From the NCBI RefSeq assembly GCF_903828115.1, contig NZ_CAIKKU010000123.1:1-39532 (forward strand): a stretch of 39,532 nucleotides of DNA, read 5' to 3'. The position numbers were made by a program, and so were the translations under genes. Numbering within the stretch: position 1 is the stretch's first letter; every line of letters begins with the position of its first letter. Positions 23,111 through 31,983 of the stretch are shown here, in pieces. A model generated the notes under the pieces. That model was given only the letters and a program-made list of their open reading frames with translations. It was not told the DNA's origin and did no database searches. Source of the stretch: an uncultured Thiodictyon sp. Lineage in GTDB: Bacteria > Pseudomonadota > Gammaproteobacteria > Chromatiales > Chromatiaceae.

Positions 23111-23447
23111 CGGTGTCTCCTGAACGTTGCTTGAATCGGAGCAACGGACAGGAGGTCAGCGGTTCCCCGCCCGGCTCCGGTGTGAACTGCCTGGCAGGCA
23201 GTGGTTGGAACCTTGGGACTGGGGCGGTGCGCCCGGATCCGGGGAACAGTCTAGACAGGAAAGCGGCGCGGGGCACGCCGCATGGTCAGGTGCGCGGGCT
23301 CTTCTGGGATCGGCCCGCGCGGCCGCAAGACGGGCACGCGCAAGGTGACCGCGCAAGAGCCGCGGAGCGAGCGACACAGGCCAGCCCGTCCGATGGTATG
23401 ATCCGCCCGCCGAACGCCAGAAAACGGGCCAATAGCGTGTTACGTGA

Positions 23448-23797
23448 TTGCCGACCCACTGGTCGGTTTCATGCTTGGTGGACGAGCACGGCCACGGCCG
23501 TCTGTTGCTGACCTTCAGCGCCGCCGCGCTCGCTGCACAGACCACCATGGCGCGGATCGCGGCGGCCCCGCCGACGGTGGTGGAGCGCCTGGAGCGGCAG
23601 CAGGCTGCCACCTTCCTTGCGCAGGAGGAGGGCGAGGCCGTACTCGACGCGGCGGCCTGGTGCCTCGCCTGCGTGCCCCTGCTGCCCTTTCCGACCCGCC
23701 CGGACCGCTACTATGCCCTGCTCGAGGCCCCGCCCCCTTCGATGTGTCGCCGAATACCGTGCTGGGACTGCGCGCCTATCTGCAAGGACGTGCCTGA
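23448..23797 (+). pseudogene. Unrecognised gene remnant with a frameshift
   Basis: The frame from about 23448 reads as ordinary protein (GRLLLTFSAAALAAQTTMAR, VERLERQQAATFLAQEEGEA, PTRPDRYYALLEAP) to about 23735. The continuation FDVSPNTVLGLRAYLQGRA and a stop lie in another frame (TGA 23795-23797). A one-base indel in a C-run (CCCCGCCCCC, 23731-23740) explains this. I do not recognise the family. In the first frame the ORF runs on into the PBP7 gene, so annotators may fuse them wrongly. The preceding gap 23111-23447 shows no gene. Confidence 0.4.
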
Positions 23798-23975
23798 GGT
23801 CGGCCCCGTGACCCCAAAAAAGAGTATTTTGGCGCAAATTCACCGCTTAACCCGCGGCGCAACCCGGGATACCATAGCAGCCGTCCGCGGCACCGCCCGT
23901 CACCGCTCACCCGCCCGGGTGTGCCCACCCGGTTCGCCGCACCACCCGCGCCCTCTGTTCTGCCAGGATATCCCA

Positions 23976-24956
23976 GTGAGATCGAAACCCCGCACCCCTT
24001 GGTCCCTCCTGGCGCTGGCCCTGGTGCTGCCGCTGGCCCTGGCCCTGGTGCCGCCGCGCCCGGCCCAGGTCGCCGCGCAGTCCGCTGGGGACACCCCCAC
24101 GCCCGCACCCGCGCCGCCGGTCTCCGCCATGGTCCAGCCGCCGGCCCCGCAACGGCCGCTCCGCCCCCCCATCGCCGAGCTGGTCCCACCGGGCCTGGGC
24201 CTCGCCTCGGCCTCGGCCCTGGTGGTGGACGAGGCGGGCCGCGCCCTCTATGCCAAGGGGACCCGCGACCAGCGGCCCATCGCCTCCATCACCAAGCTCA
24301 TGACGGCCATGGTGGTGTTGGATTCCGCGGTGCCTCTGGACGAACCCCTGACGATCCTGGAGGAGGACCGGGACCAACTGCGCCACAGCCATTCGCGCCT
24401 GCGCATCGACCGGGCGGCTACCCTGCAACGGCGCGAGGTACTGGCCGTCGCCCTGATGTCCTCCGACAACCGCGCCGCCGCGGCCCTGGGGCGGACCACC
24501 TTTCCCGGCGGCAAACCGACCTTCGTGGCGGCCATGAACCGCAAGGCCGAGGCGCTGGGGATGCTCGACTCCCGGTTCGCGGACCCCACGGGCCTGGACG
24601 GCAACAACACCTCCACCGCGGAGGACCTCGTGATGATGGCGCGGGCGGCCGCGCCCTATCCCCTGATCCGCGAGATCACCACCAGCGCGTCCATGGAGGT
24701 CCACCCCTACGGCGACGCGGGCACCTTGCAGTACCGCAACACCAATCCGCTGGTAAGAAGCCCGGACTGGCACCTGGAACTGAGCAAGACCGGCTTCGTG
24801 AACGAGGCCGGGCACTGTCTGGTCATGCGCGCCGTCATCGGCGGGCGGCTGCTCTCGATCGTACTCCTGGATTCGCCCGGCAAGCGCAGCCCCGTGGGTG
24901 ACTCCAACCGCCTGCGCAAATGGTTGGAGACGCACCCGCACGGCCTGTCGGGCTGA
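23976..24956 (+). CDS. pbpG: D-alanyl-D-alanine endopeptidase PBP7-like
   Basis: The product has 326 residues. It is a low-molecular-mass penicillin-binding protein (peptidase S11) that trims peptidoglycan cross-links in the periplasm. It has a signal peptide (about 1-30, LLALALVLPLALALVPP) and a Pro-rich linker. The three active-site motifs are all present: SITK (104-107), SDN (163-165) and KTG (271-273). The GTG start at 23976 puts the signal peptide at the N-terminus; the open frame continues 176 codons upstream through a pseudogene. The length fits PBP7 (about 310). Repeat copy E follows the stop. Confidence 0.9.
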   Translation: MRSKPRTPWSLLALALVLPLALALVPPRPAQVAAQSAGDTPTPAPAPPVSAMVQPPAPQRPLRPPIAELVPPGLGLASASALVVDEAGRALYAKGTRDQRPIASITKLMTAMVVLDSAVPLDEPLTILEEDRDQLRHSHSRLRIDRAATLQRREVLAVALMSSDNRAAAALGRTTFPGGKPTFVAAMNRKAEALGMLDSRFADPTGLDGNNTSTAEDLVMMARAAAPYPLIREITTSASMEVHPYGDAGTLQYRNTNPLVRSPDWHLELSKTGFVNEAGHCLVMRAVIGGRLLSIVLLDSPGKRSPVGDSNRLRKWLETHPHGLSG

Positions 24957-24992
24957 ACCGGCGGCGCCCGCCGGTGCCGGCCCAACGACACC

Positions 24993-25199
<207 letters not shown>

Positions 25200-25226
25200 C
25201 CCGATCGTCACCGAGTCATAACCAGC

Positions 25227-25844
25227 ATGTACGAAGGCGAGCGTTTCAACAGTATCACCCACCTGGTCGGGGCCGTGCTGGCCCTGATCGGGGTGACGGT
25301 GCTGGTGACCCTGGCCGGGGTCGAGGGCGGGGCCACGCGGATCATCAGCTTCACCGTCTATGGGGTGACGCTGTTCCTGCTGTACCTGTCATCGACCCTC
25401 TACCACAGCCTGCGGGGGCGCGCGAAGGAGGTCTTCCAGGTCCTCGACCACCACGCGATTTATCTGCTGATCGCGGGCACCTACACCCCCTTCACCCTGG
25501 TCGCACTGCGCGGCAGCAAGACCGGCTGGTGGCTGTTCGGCGCCGTCTGGGGGCTGGCCCTGATCGGCATGATCACCGACACCCTGCGTGGTGAGGGCGG
25601 ACGCCTGCTGTCGGTCTGCATCTATCTGCTCATGGGCTGGCTGATCGTCTTCGCCTTGGGCGACATCATCGCCGCCCTGCCCACGGCCGGTTTCGCCTGG
25701 CTGGTGGCGGGTGGGCTCTTCTACACCGTGGGGGTGGCCTTCTACGCCCTCGACAGCCGCTGGCCCTGGTGCCACGGCATCTGGCACCTGTTCGTGCTGG
25801 CGGGGAGCGTCAGCCACTACTTTGCGATCTTGCTGTATCTGTGA
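25227..25844 (+). CDS. Hemolysin III / PAQR-family membrane protein
   Basis: The product has 205 residues and about seven helices in the cytoplasmic membrane. The family marks of the YqfA/HlyIII group (PAQR superfamily) are present: MYEGERFNSITHLVGAVLA, the conserved S-x-x-x-H in LYLSSTLYHSLRG, VFQVLDHHAIYLLIAGTYTPF and the late His pair in WHLFVLAGSVSHYFAI. These His and Asp form the likely zinc site. Despite the name, the cellular role is unsettled. It is bracketed by repeat copies E and F in the same orientation, and its stop is four bases from copy F. Confidence 0.88.
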   Translation: MYEGERFNSITHLVGAVLALIGVTVLVTLAGVEGGATRIISFTVYGVTLFLLYLSSTLYHSLRGRAKEVFQVLDHHAIYLLIAGTYTPFTLVALRGSKTGWWLFGAVWGLALIGMITDTLRGEGGRLLSVCIYLLMGWLIVFALGDIIAALPTAGFAWLVAGGLFYTVGVAFYALDSRWPWCHGIWHLFVLAGSVSHYFAILLYL

Positions 25845-25847
25845 GGA

Positions 25848-26014
25848 TAAGTAACGAGTCAAAGACAAGTTAAACAGAAACCCAATCGTTGTCGTTGTCG
25901 TTGTCGTAATCGGATAAGCGATGCACTTTGAGGTGCGAGAGAATCCGGGACACTACGATTAACCTCGATTACGACAACGACAACGACAACGGCGCTAAGA
26001 GCAGTGTTCCTCAG
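25848..26014. repeat. GACAAC-array dispersed element, copy F (internally shortened)
   Basis: This is a 167-bp copy in the same orientation as E. Its left end is AAGTAACGAGTCAAAGACAAGTTAAACAG. It has three GTTGTC units, GGATAAGCGATGCAC, the centre with hairpin GCAC/GTGC, and three GACAAC units. The right flank is short (GGCGCTAAGAGCAGTGTTCCTCAG), as if the inner arm of the terminal repeat was deleted. The mini-ORF is broken by a one-base insertion (TAA right after NPGHYD). It lies between convergent hemolysin III and the NACHT gene. Confidence 0.82.
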
Positions 26015-26036
26015 GACCGCGTTCGCCCGTACGGCC

Positions 26037-28892
26037 TCACACCCCCGCATCCGCCAGCGACAGTACCAGGCGACAGCCGATATCCCGGGCCGCCTCGCCC
26101 AGCGGCGCCCGCGCCCTCGCCGCGGTCCGGGCCCGCAGCGGCCCCGCGTCGCAGGAGCCCCCGCGCAGGACCCGCGCCCCGTCCCTCTGCGGGTCGTTGC
26201 GACCGTCGGCGGGGTCATAGGGATAGGGCAGGTAGCGGCTCAGGGTCCATTCCCAGACATTGCCGGCCAGGTCCAAGACCCCTTCGGGGGTGGCGCCCAG
26301 GGGAAAGATTCCCACCGCGGAGGGCTCGCCGACACTGCCCATGCAATTAGCCTGGCCCGCGCTGAAACCCCCTCCCCAGGGATAGACCCGCCCCTGGCTG
26401 CCGCGCGCTGCCAGTGCCCACTCCGCCTCGGTCGGCAGGCGCAGCCCATAGCCATGCGGCAGTTCGGTGCGACGCTTGCGTAACTGAGCATCGAGCCAGG
26501 CAGCATAGGCGAGCGCCTCGAACCAGGTGATGCCCACCACCGGCCGATTACTCTGGCGGCGTTGGTGCGCCCACCGCTCGGGCGCGCGTCGCTGCTGCCC
26601 CCGGCACCAGGCCCACCCCAGATCAGGCCACCAGTCGCGCCGCTCATAGCCGTCGGCCGCGACGAAGGCCTGGAATTGCGCCACGGTCACCGGATAGCGG
26701 CCGATCCAGAAGGCATAGTCCAATTCCAGGCGCCCCTCGCCGCCGACTTCGTTGGAGAGGGCACCCTCCAGGTCCGCGGGACCGCCCAGCGCGAGGCTGC
26801 CGTACCTGACCCTCACCAGGCCCAGGGCGGGTTCGCGTTCGCCCCGATAGCGCACCGGCAGATGCAGCCCCCGGGGATGGAAACGCGGGTCACCGAGCCG
26901 CCCCAGGACCGCGGCCGCCGCCACCCGCTCGCCCACCTGGAGCCGCCCGGCCTCCACCAGGGCGACCAGCCGATGACGGACGCGCTCCAGCGTGTGGGCG
27001 CCGGCCGGCGACTCGGCGGCGCGGGTGACGCCGAGCTCGAGCGCCACCTCGCCCGCCAACCAGACCCGCCGCCAGGCCGCGTCGTCCGCCGGGGCCGCCG
27101 CGGGGCACAGGTGCTCGATCAGCGCGAGCGGACGCGCGCACTCGCGTTGGCCTTGGACCAGAAAGCCGACCGCGTGCCGGATAGTCTCCTGCCAATCGGT
27201 GCGATCGACGGCCAGGGCGGCGACCTGCGCAGCAAAATCCGGGTCATGGGCCAGATGGCAACCGGCCAGATACTCCCGCAAGGCGCGGTGCGGAAAGTCG
27301 AAGTCCCCCGGACGCTCCTCGCGCAGCAGGCCGGCGCGCTGTTTGATCAGGTCCACCAGCGACTGCGCCCACTCCAGGTCCCGACGCGCGTGCAGCGCCT
27401 GCAATGACTCGAGTAACTCGGCCTCACCGACCCCGGCGACCCCCACCTGTCCGGGGGCGCCCGGCTCCAGGCCGCGCTCGCTGTTGGATTGCACCCGCAT
27501 AGCCAGGCGCTCGCACCAGCGGATCAGGTCACAGCGGTCCCGATGGACCTCGCGCAGCAGGTCGCGCAGGCGCGGACCCTCCGCGGCGCGGGGCCCATCC
27601 AGGCGTGCCAACAGGATACCGGTGGCGGCCTCGAAGACCTGGGCGCGCGCCGCCGGCAGGTCCCGGCGGTGGGTGAAGATCAGCGCCAGGAGGGTAAGCA
27701 GCAGCGGATTGGCCGCCAGGTGGGTGAGGTGCCCCTCGCCGAGCCCCTGCTGGAAGAGCAGGGCCAGGCGCTCCGCCTCCGCACAGGGCAGGTCGCCGCA
27801 GGCGCCCAATTCCTGGAACCAATCGGTAACGAAACGACCGATCTGGTCGCGATCGAAGGGGAGCAACGAGACCACCGGAAAATCCGGCTCGGGCAAGCGC
27901 CGCTCCGGCCGGCAATAGGACAACAACCGGCTGGTGAGGACATAGCGACAACCCGGGGCCCGCTCACGGAAGGCCAGCAGGCTCTCGCGCACCGTCGCCA
28001 GGGCCCCCGGCGGCACCTCGTCCAGGCCGTCCCACAACAACACCGCGCGTCCGCCGCGCACCGCCGACTCGAGCGCCCCCAGACAGAACGTCAGGTTGCG
28101 CTCGGCCAGTTCATGGCGGACGAAACCCCACACCAGCGCGTCGCTCGCCGCCGCCCCGGCGTCGGCCAGGTCCCCGGACTCGGCCAACCAGGCCGCAAAA
28201 TCGCGCAGCCGCATCAATAGCGGGAGACAGGACCACTCCGGCTGCGGCCAGCCCGGCAGGGCCGCGCGGTCGCCGGTCGCCAGGGCGTGGGCCAGGAAGG
28301 CCAGGAGCGTGGTCTTGCCCGCACCGGGCTCTCCCAGGATCACCAGGGAGCGCCGCAGGATGCTCGCCTCACACGCACTCAGGTGACGCGCCCGGGCCTG
28401 ATCGGGGATGCGCTCCGCGCCCGGGTCTGCTGCCGGGAAGGGGGGCGCGGCCCCGCCCGCGGCCGCCGCCAGGACCTGCGCGGCCAGGTCCTCCGGGAGG
28501 GTCAGATCGGTCGCCAATGGGACATAGAGACGGCCGATCCCGGGGCCGGCTTGTACATCATGGATCCCGCGCAGCGGCAGGCAGTAGGTGTGCAACGCCG
28601 CCAGGTCGCGCAGGATATGCAGTTGCCGTTCCGGGGCCTCGGAGCGCTCACCGACAAAGATGCCGTTGATGAAGCTGGGGGCGGCCCCGGCCGCACCGCC
28701 GCCCTCCCCGACCGCCCAGCGACTGCGCAACTGCGCCCGCAGGCGGTCGTCCAGGGCCTGAGCCCGCTCCTGCAGGGCCCCCAGTTGGGCGCGTATCCGC
28801 AAGGCCTCCGCCTCGGCGTCCGCCGTCACGGACGCCGCCGCGACCGGCCCCACCGGGTTCTCTTGTTCGCCCTCCGCCGCCGCTTCCCACAC
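26037..28892 (-). CDS. NACHT NTPase fused to FGE/sulfatase-modifying-factor domain
   Basis: The product is a protein of 951 residues. It has an N-terminal helical region (about 25-60) and a short domain (about 70-145). The NACHT NTPase has Walker A GEPGAGKTT (187-195), Walker B LLWDGLDEVP (285-294) and a sensor-like TSRLLSYCRPER. A helical middle of about 350 residues follows. The C-terminal FGE/SUMF1-like domain (about 700-945) has WIGRYPVTVAQFQAFV, NRPVVGITWFEALAYAAWL, LPTEAEWALAARG, DLAGNVWEWTLSRYLPYPYD and VLRGGSCDAGP. The GTG start has GAGAGG nine bases before. STAND/NACHT proteins act as ligand-triggered switches in signalling and phage defence; the FGE-like fold would here be a sensor or effector (inference). 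The gene stands alone. Confidence 0.88.
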   Translation of the reverse strand: MWEAAAEGEQENPVGPVAAASVTADAEAEALRIRAQLGALQERAQALDDRLRAQLRSRWAVGEGGGAAGAAPSFINGIFVGERSEAPERQLHILRDLAALHTYCLPLRGIHDVQAGPGIGRLYVPLATDLTLPEDLAAQVLAAAAGGAAPPFPAADPGAERIPDQARARHLSACEASILRRSLVILGEPGAGKTTLLAFLAHALATGDRAALPGWPQPEWSCLPLLMRLRDFAAWLAESGDLADAGAAASDALVWGFVRHELAERNLTFCLGALESAVRGGRAVLLWDGLDEVPPGALATVRESLLAFRERAPGCRYVLTSRLLSYCRPERRLPEPDFPVVSLLPFDRDQIGRFVTDWFQELGACGDLPCAEAERLALLFQQGLGEGHLTHLAANPLLLTLLALIFTHRRDLPAARAQVFEAATGILLARLDGPRAAEGPRLRDLLREVHRDRCDLIRWCERLAMRVQSNSERGLEPGAPGQVGVAGVGEAELLESLQALHARRDLEWAQSLVDLIKQRAGLLREERPGDFDFPHRALREYLAGCHLAHDPDFAAQVAALAVDRTDWQETIRHAVGFLVQGQRECARPLALIEHLCPAAAPADDAAWRRVWLAGEVALELGVTRAAESPAGAHTLERVRHRLVALVEAGRLQVGERVAAAAVLGRLGDPRFHPRGLHLPVRYRGEREPALGLVRVRYGSLALGGPADLEGALSNEVGGEGRLELDYAFWIGRYPVTVAQFQAFVAADGYERRDWWPDLGWAWCRGQQRRAPERWAHQRRQSNRPVVGITWFEALAYAAWLDAQLRKRRTELPHGYGLRLPTEAEWALAARGSQGRVYPWGGGFSAGQANCMGSVGEPSAVGIFPLGATPEGVLDLAGNVWEWTLSRYLPYPYDPADGRNDPQRDGARVLRGGSCDAGPLRARTAARARAPLGEAARDIGCRLVLSLADAGV

Positions 28893-28977
28893 GCGTCTGC
28901 CCTCTCTTTATGGTTCGGCAGAGCGCCGTATGCGTTTAATCTATAGCCTTCGCACCTGACATCCGGACCGACCCTGG

Positions 28978-29008
28978 CGTAGGGGCGGGGTTGAAACCCG
29001 CCCCTACG
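28978..29008. terminator. 12-bp perfect hairpin
   Basis: CGTAGGGGCGGG (28978-28989) pairs perfectly with CCCGCCCCTACG (28997-29008). It lies between divergent genes (NACHT and photolyase), so it is more likely a REP-type palindrome or regulatory structure than a terminator. The rest of 28893-29179 shows only a short GGGCGC/GCGCCC hairpin (about 29127-29146). Confidence 0.45.
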
Positions 29009-29179
29009 TCCGGCTATCCCGCCCGAGGGCTATCATCAGCCTGGCGCCGCCACCGGCACGCACGCGGCGACGGACGGCACCCTGAGCGCGCACGCGGTCA
29101 TTATGCCATTGCATTCATCGCACCTGGGCGCGTTGCATTGCGCCCGATCCGCCGCCGTTACCGACCACTGAGCCACATC

Positions 29180-30670
29180 ATGCCCGACACCGCGATCCTC
29201 TGGTTCAGGCGCGACCTGCGCCTCGACGACAACCCGGCCCTGAACCGGGCCATGGCGGAATGTGAACGGGTCCTGCCGCTCTACATCCACGCGCCCGCCG
29301 AGGAGTTACCCTGGGCCCCCGGTGCCGCCGCCAGGTGGTGGCTCCACGGCAGCCTGCGCGCACTGGACCAAAACCTGCGCGAACGGGGCAGCCGCCTCCT
29401 GATCGCGGCGGGCGAGAGCCTCGCGGTCCTCGCCCGGATCAGCGACCAGACCGGTGCCACCCGTGTCTACTGGAACCGGCTCTACGACCCCGCCACCCGC
29501 GCGCGCGACGCCCACATCAAGCTGGCCCTGCGCGCCCAGGGCCGGCGCTGCGAGAGTCATAATGCCGCACTGCTGCGCGAACCCTGGGAAGTGCTCACCG
29601 GAACCGGCGGGCCCTATAAAGTGTACAGCGCTTTTTGGCGCAAGTCGTCGTCAGGCTTGAGCGGCTTGGCCGCCGATGCACCGCTGCCGGCCCCCGCCGG
29701 ACTCAAACGACCACCCGCCGTGGAAAAGTTGGAACCGATGCAGGTCGAGCTCGACGCCCTGGGCCTCCTGCCGCGGATCCCCTGGGACCAGGGACTCGCC
29801 GCGCGCTGGCAACCGGGGGAGTCCGCCGCCCTGGCGCGCGCCCGGTGTTTCATCGGCGGCGAGCCGGACGCCCCGCCCCCTGGCGCCGCCGCGCTTGACG
29901 GCTACGCGCAGGGCCGCGACCTGCCGGGCCAACCCGGCACCTCCAGTCTATCGCCCCACCTGCATTTCGGCGAGATCGGCCCCCGACGCCTGCTCGCACT
30001 CATCGCGCAACGGTACGGGTCGATCGCGGCCCTGGCCGCGGAGGCCTACGTGCGCGAGCTCGGCTGGCGTGAATTCGCCCACCACCTGCTCTATCATTTC
30101 CCGCACACCACGACCACGCCCTTGGACCCGCGTTTCGCCCGCTTCCCCTGGCGCACCGCCGACGCCGCGGCCTTGCTCGCCGCCTGGCAGCGCGGTCGCA
30201 CCGGCGTCCCCCTGGTGGACGCCGGGATGCGCGAACTCTGGCACACCGGCTGGATGCACAACCGGGTGCGGATGGTGGTCGCCTCCTACCTCACCAAGAA
30301 CCTGCGCCTGCCCTGGCAGGCCGGCGCCGACTGGTTTTGGGACACCCTGGTCGATGCCGATCTCGCCGCCAACACCCTGGGTTGGCAATGGACCGCCGGC
30401 TGCGGGGCCGACGCCGCCCCCTACTTTCGCGTCTTCAACCCGGTCCGCCAAGGCGAGCGCTTCGACCCCCGGGGGGACTATGTGCGGCGCTGGTGCCCGG
30501 AACTCGCCCGGCTACCGGACAAGTTCATCCACCAGCCCTGGGCCGCCCCCGCCGCCATCCTGGACAGCGCCGGGGTGGTCCTGGGCCGCGACTATCCGCA
30601 CCCCTTGGTCGACCTCGCCCGCTCCCGGCTGGAGGCACTGGCGGCCTTCGAGAGCATCAAGTCCGCGTGA
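29180..30670 (+). CDS. phrB: Deoxyribodipyrimidine photolyase
   Basis: The product is a class I CPD photolyase (496 residues) that repairs UV cyclobutane dimers using FADH- and blue light. The N-terminal antenna domain begins ILWFRRDLRLDDNPAL (6-21). The FAD-binding C-terminal part has TSSLSPHLHFGEIGPR, YVRELGWREFAHHLLYHFP, PLVDAGMRELWHTGWMHNRVRM and DADLAANTLGWQWTAGCGADAAPYFRVFNP. ATG 29180 is chosen because the family starts here; the upstream 63 codons are not protein-like. Confidence 0.95.
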   Translation: MPDTAILWFRRDLRLDDNPALNRAMAECERVLPLYIHAPAEELPWAPGAAARWWLHGSLRALDQNLRERGSRLLIAAGESLAVLARISDQTGATRVYWNRLYDPATRARDAHIKLALRAQGRRCESHNAALLREPWEVLTGTGGPYKVYSAFWRKSSSGLSGLAADAPLPAPAGLKRPPAVEKLEPMQVELDALGLLPRIPWDQGLAARWQPGESAALARARCFIGGEPDAPPPGAAALDGYAQGRDLPGQPGTSSLSPHLHFGEIGPRRLLALIAQRYGSIAALAAEAYVRELGWREFAHHLLYHFPHTTTTPLDPRFARFPWRTADAAALLAAWQRGRTGVPLVDAGMRELWHTGWMHNRVRMVVASYLTKNLRLPWQAGADWFWDTLVDADLAANTLGWQWTAGCGADAAPYFRVFNPVRQGERFDPRGDYVRRWCPELARLPDKFIHQPWAAPAAILDSAGVVLGRDYPHPLVDLARSRLEALAAFESIKSA

Positions 30671-30675
30671 TCTCA

Positions 30676-30780
30676 GAAAAAGCAGTTTAGCCGCAAATGA
30701 ACGCAAATGAACGCTAATAATCAGAGACTTGGGATTTGTTACACGTTTACTGTCCGGGTGACGCCCGGGACGATGCTAAC
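30676..30780. repeat. Left arm of inverted repeat flanking lysE
   Basis: This stretch (GAAAAAGCAGTTTAGCCGCA, then AAATGAACG repeats, then GTCCGGGTGACGCCCGGGAC and GATGCTAACC) is homologous in inverse orientation to 31463-31560. Adjacent DNA (30783-30835) carries the complementary TTTGCGTTCATTTGCGGC, making an additional local hairpin with GCCGCAAATGAACGCAAA. Confidence 0.75.
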
Positions 30781-30844
30781 CAGCAGATTTATTTGCGCTT
30801 ATTTGCGTTCATTTGCGGCCAAATACTCCTTTTAGGATGATCCG

Positions 30845-31462
30845 ATGACGGCCTTCCTGACCACCGGTTTCCTGTTGGGTCTAGCCGCCGGTTTCGCGCC
30901 CGGCCCGGTCCTGGCGCTCGTGATCTCCGAAACCCTGGCCCATGGGCTGAGATCCGGTATCAAGGTGGCCCTGGCCCCGCTGATTACCGACCTACCGGTG
31001 ATCATCGCCACCGTCTTCATCCTGGCACGGCTCACGCACTTCAATCATATCCTGGGGATCATTTCACTCACCGGCGGTTGCTTCGTCGGCTATCTCGGCT
31101 ACACGAGCATCCGCTCCCAGGGACTCAGGCTCGCTGGTGAACGGCAAGCACCCAGGTCGCTGACCAAGGGCGTGCTGACCAATCTTCTCAGCCCCTATCC
31201 CTACCTGTTCTGGTTCAGCGTCGGCGCCCCGACCATGGTCAAGGCACTGCACCTCGACCCTTCTTACGCGCTGGCATTCATTGGCGCCTTCTATTGCGCG
31301 CTGGTCGGCGCGAAAATCGCCCTCGCGCTGGCGGTCGAGACCTCGCGGTCGTTCCTGACCGGTAGGATGTATATCTACAGTTCCCGACTGATTGGGGTCG
31401 TGTTGTGTATCCTGGCCCTGGGCCTTTTGCGTGACGGCCTCAGGTTACTGGGATTTGCGTAG
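30845..31462 (+). CDS. LysE/RhtB-family exporter
   Basis: The product has 205 residues and six hydrophobic helices. Family start TAFLTTGFLLGLAAGFAPGP (the conserved G-x-x-PGP segment, about residues 10-22), then LAPLITDLPVIIATVFILA, the middle TKGVLTNLLSPYPYLFWFSV and the end RLIGVVLCILALGLLRDGL match LysE-type amino-acid exporters. The substrate is not readable. ATG 30845 has AGGATG just upstream. The gene lies alone between two long inverted repeats (30676-30780 and 31463-31560), which suggests it moved as a unit. Confidence 0.86.
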   Translation: MTAFLTTGFLLGLAAGFAPGPVLALVISETLAHGLRSGIKVALAPLITDLPVIIATVFILARLTHFNHILGIISLTGGCFVGYLGYTSIRSQGLRLAGERQAPRSLTKGVLTNLLSPYPYLFWFSVGAPTMVKALHLDPSYALAFIGAFYCALVGAKIALALAVETSRSFLTGRMYIYSSRLIGVVLCILALGLLRDGLRLLGFA

Positions 31463-31560
31463 GGTCAGCATCGTCGCGGACGTCACCCGGACGGTGAACA
31501 GGCAGTAAAGGCAAAGCCTCGGATTATTTACGTTAATTTGCGGCTAAACTGCTTTTTCCG
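31463..31560. repeat. Right arm of inverted repeat flanking lysE
   Basis: It reads inverse to 30676-30780: AGCATCGTCGCGGACGTCAC, CCGGACGGTGAAC, AGTAAAGGCAAAGCCTCGGA, TTAATTTGCGGCTAAACTGC, TTTTTC. The best conserved parts are the outermost 24 bases and the GTCCGGGTGACGYCCGSGAC block next to the gene. Confidence 0.75.
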
Positions 31561-31584
31561 GCGCTTCGCACAGGAACTCAAACG

Positions 31585-31680
31585 ATGTCACTTCAACCCA
31601 AACCGCAACTCCAGTTCGCCGACTGGCTGGCCGCCGAACGCGCGTCGGATCGGGGCCGCACCGAATTCCTGGACGGCGAG
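31585..31680 (+). pseudogene. Uma2 5' fragment (duplicate of 33583 gene)
   Basis: This fragment of 96 bases, beginning at ATG 31585, matches the first 32 codons of the Uma2 gene at 33583 with four base differences. The match also covers part of the upstream region (CAGGAACT.AAACGATG). Similarity stops sharply after GACGGCGAG. What follows is unrelated and the frame ends soon after, so it is a dead duplicate. Confidence 0.85.
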
Positions 31681-31800
31681 GCGGGACGCCACGGTTGCTG
31701 TCGCGGCCTGATTCCATCAACGCAGGATCCCCAGCCGTCAGCGCGCCGCCCGTGCGGCCCGCACCGCCCCTGAAGTTGGCCCCCGCGCAACGCACGCACC

Positions 31801-31895
31801 CTGGGCCCCCTGCATCTGCAACGCTTCAAACTCGCCAACATGCTCGGGGTGCGGCGCGAGGGCGTGACCGACGCCGCCGGGAAACCTGCTTGTTT
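31801..31895 (+). pseudogene. Crp/Fnr-type helix-turn-helix fragment
   Basis: One frame reads LQRFKLANMLGVRREGVTDA followed by AGK, a close fit to the recognition-helix region of Crp/Fnr regulators (typically LAxMLGVRREGVTEAA). Nothing before about 31801 or after about 31895 in any frame resembles the rest of such a protein. It is a relic between the Uma2 fragment and the membrane-protein gene. Confidence 0.6.
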
Positions 31896-31983
31896 GGTCT
31901 TGGCTCTACGTGGGCCACCGTACAGATTCCCGGCGACGGTCGGCACAGTATGGATAGTTACCCCCACTAACCGACTAAGCAAC

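Noticed and set aside
26037-26250. FGE C-terminus as the variable region of a diversity-generating retroelement
   Set aside because: There is no reverse transcriptase or adenine-rich template repeat in the window.
28978-29008. Rho-independent terminator for the NACHT or photolyase gene
   Set aside because: It lies between divergent 5' ends and has no T-run, so it is listed only as a hairpin.
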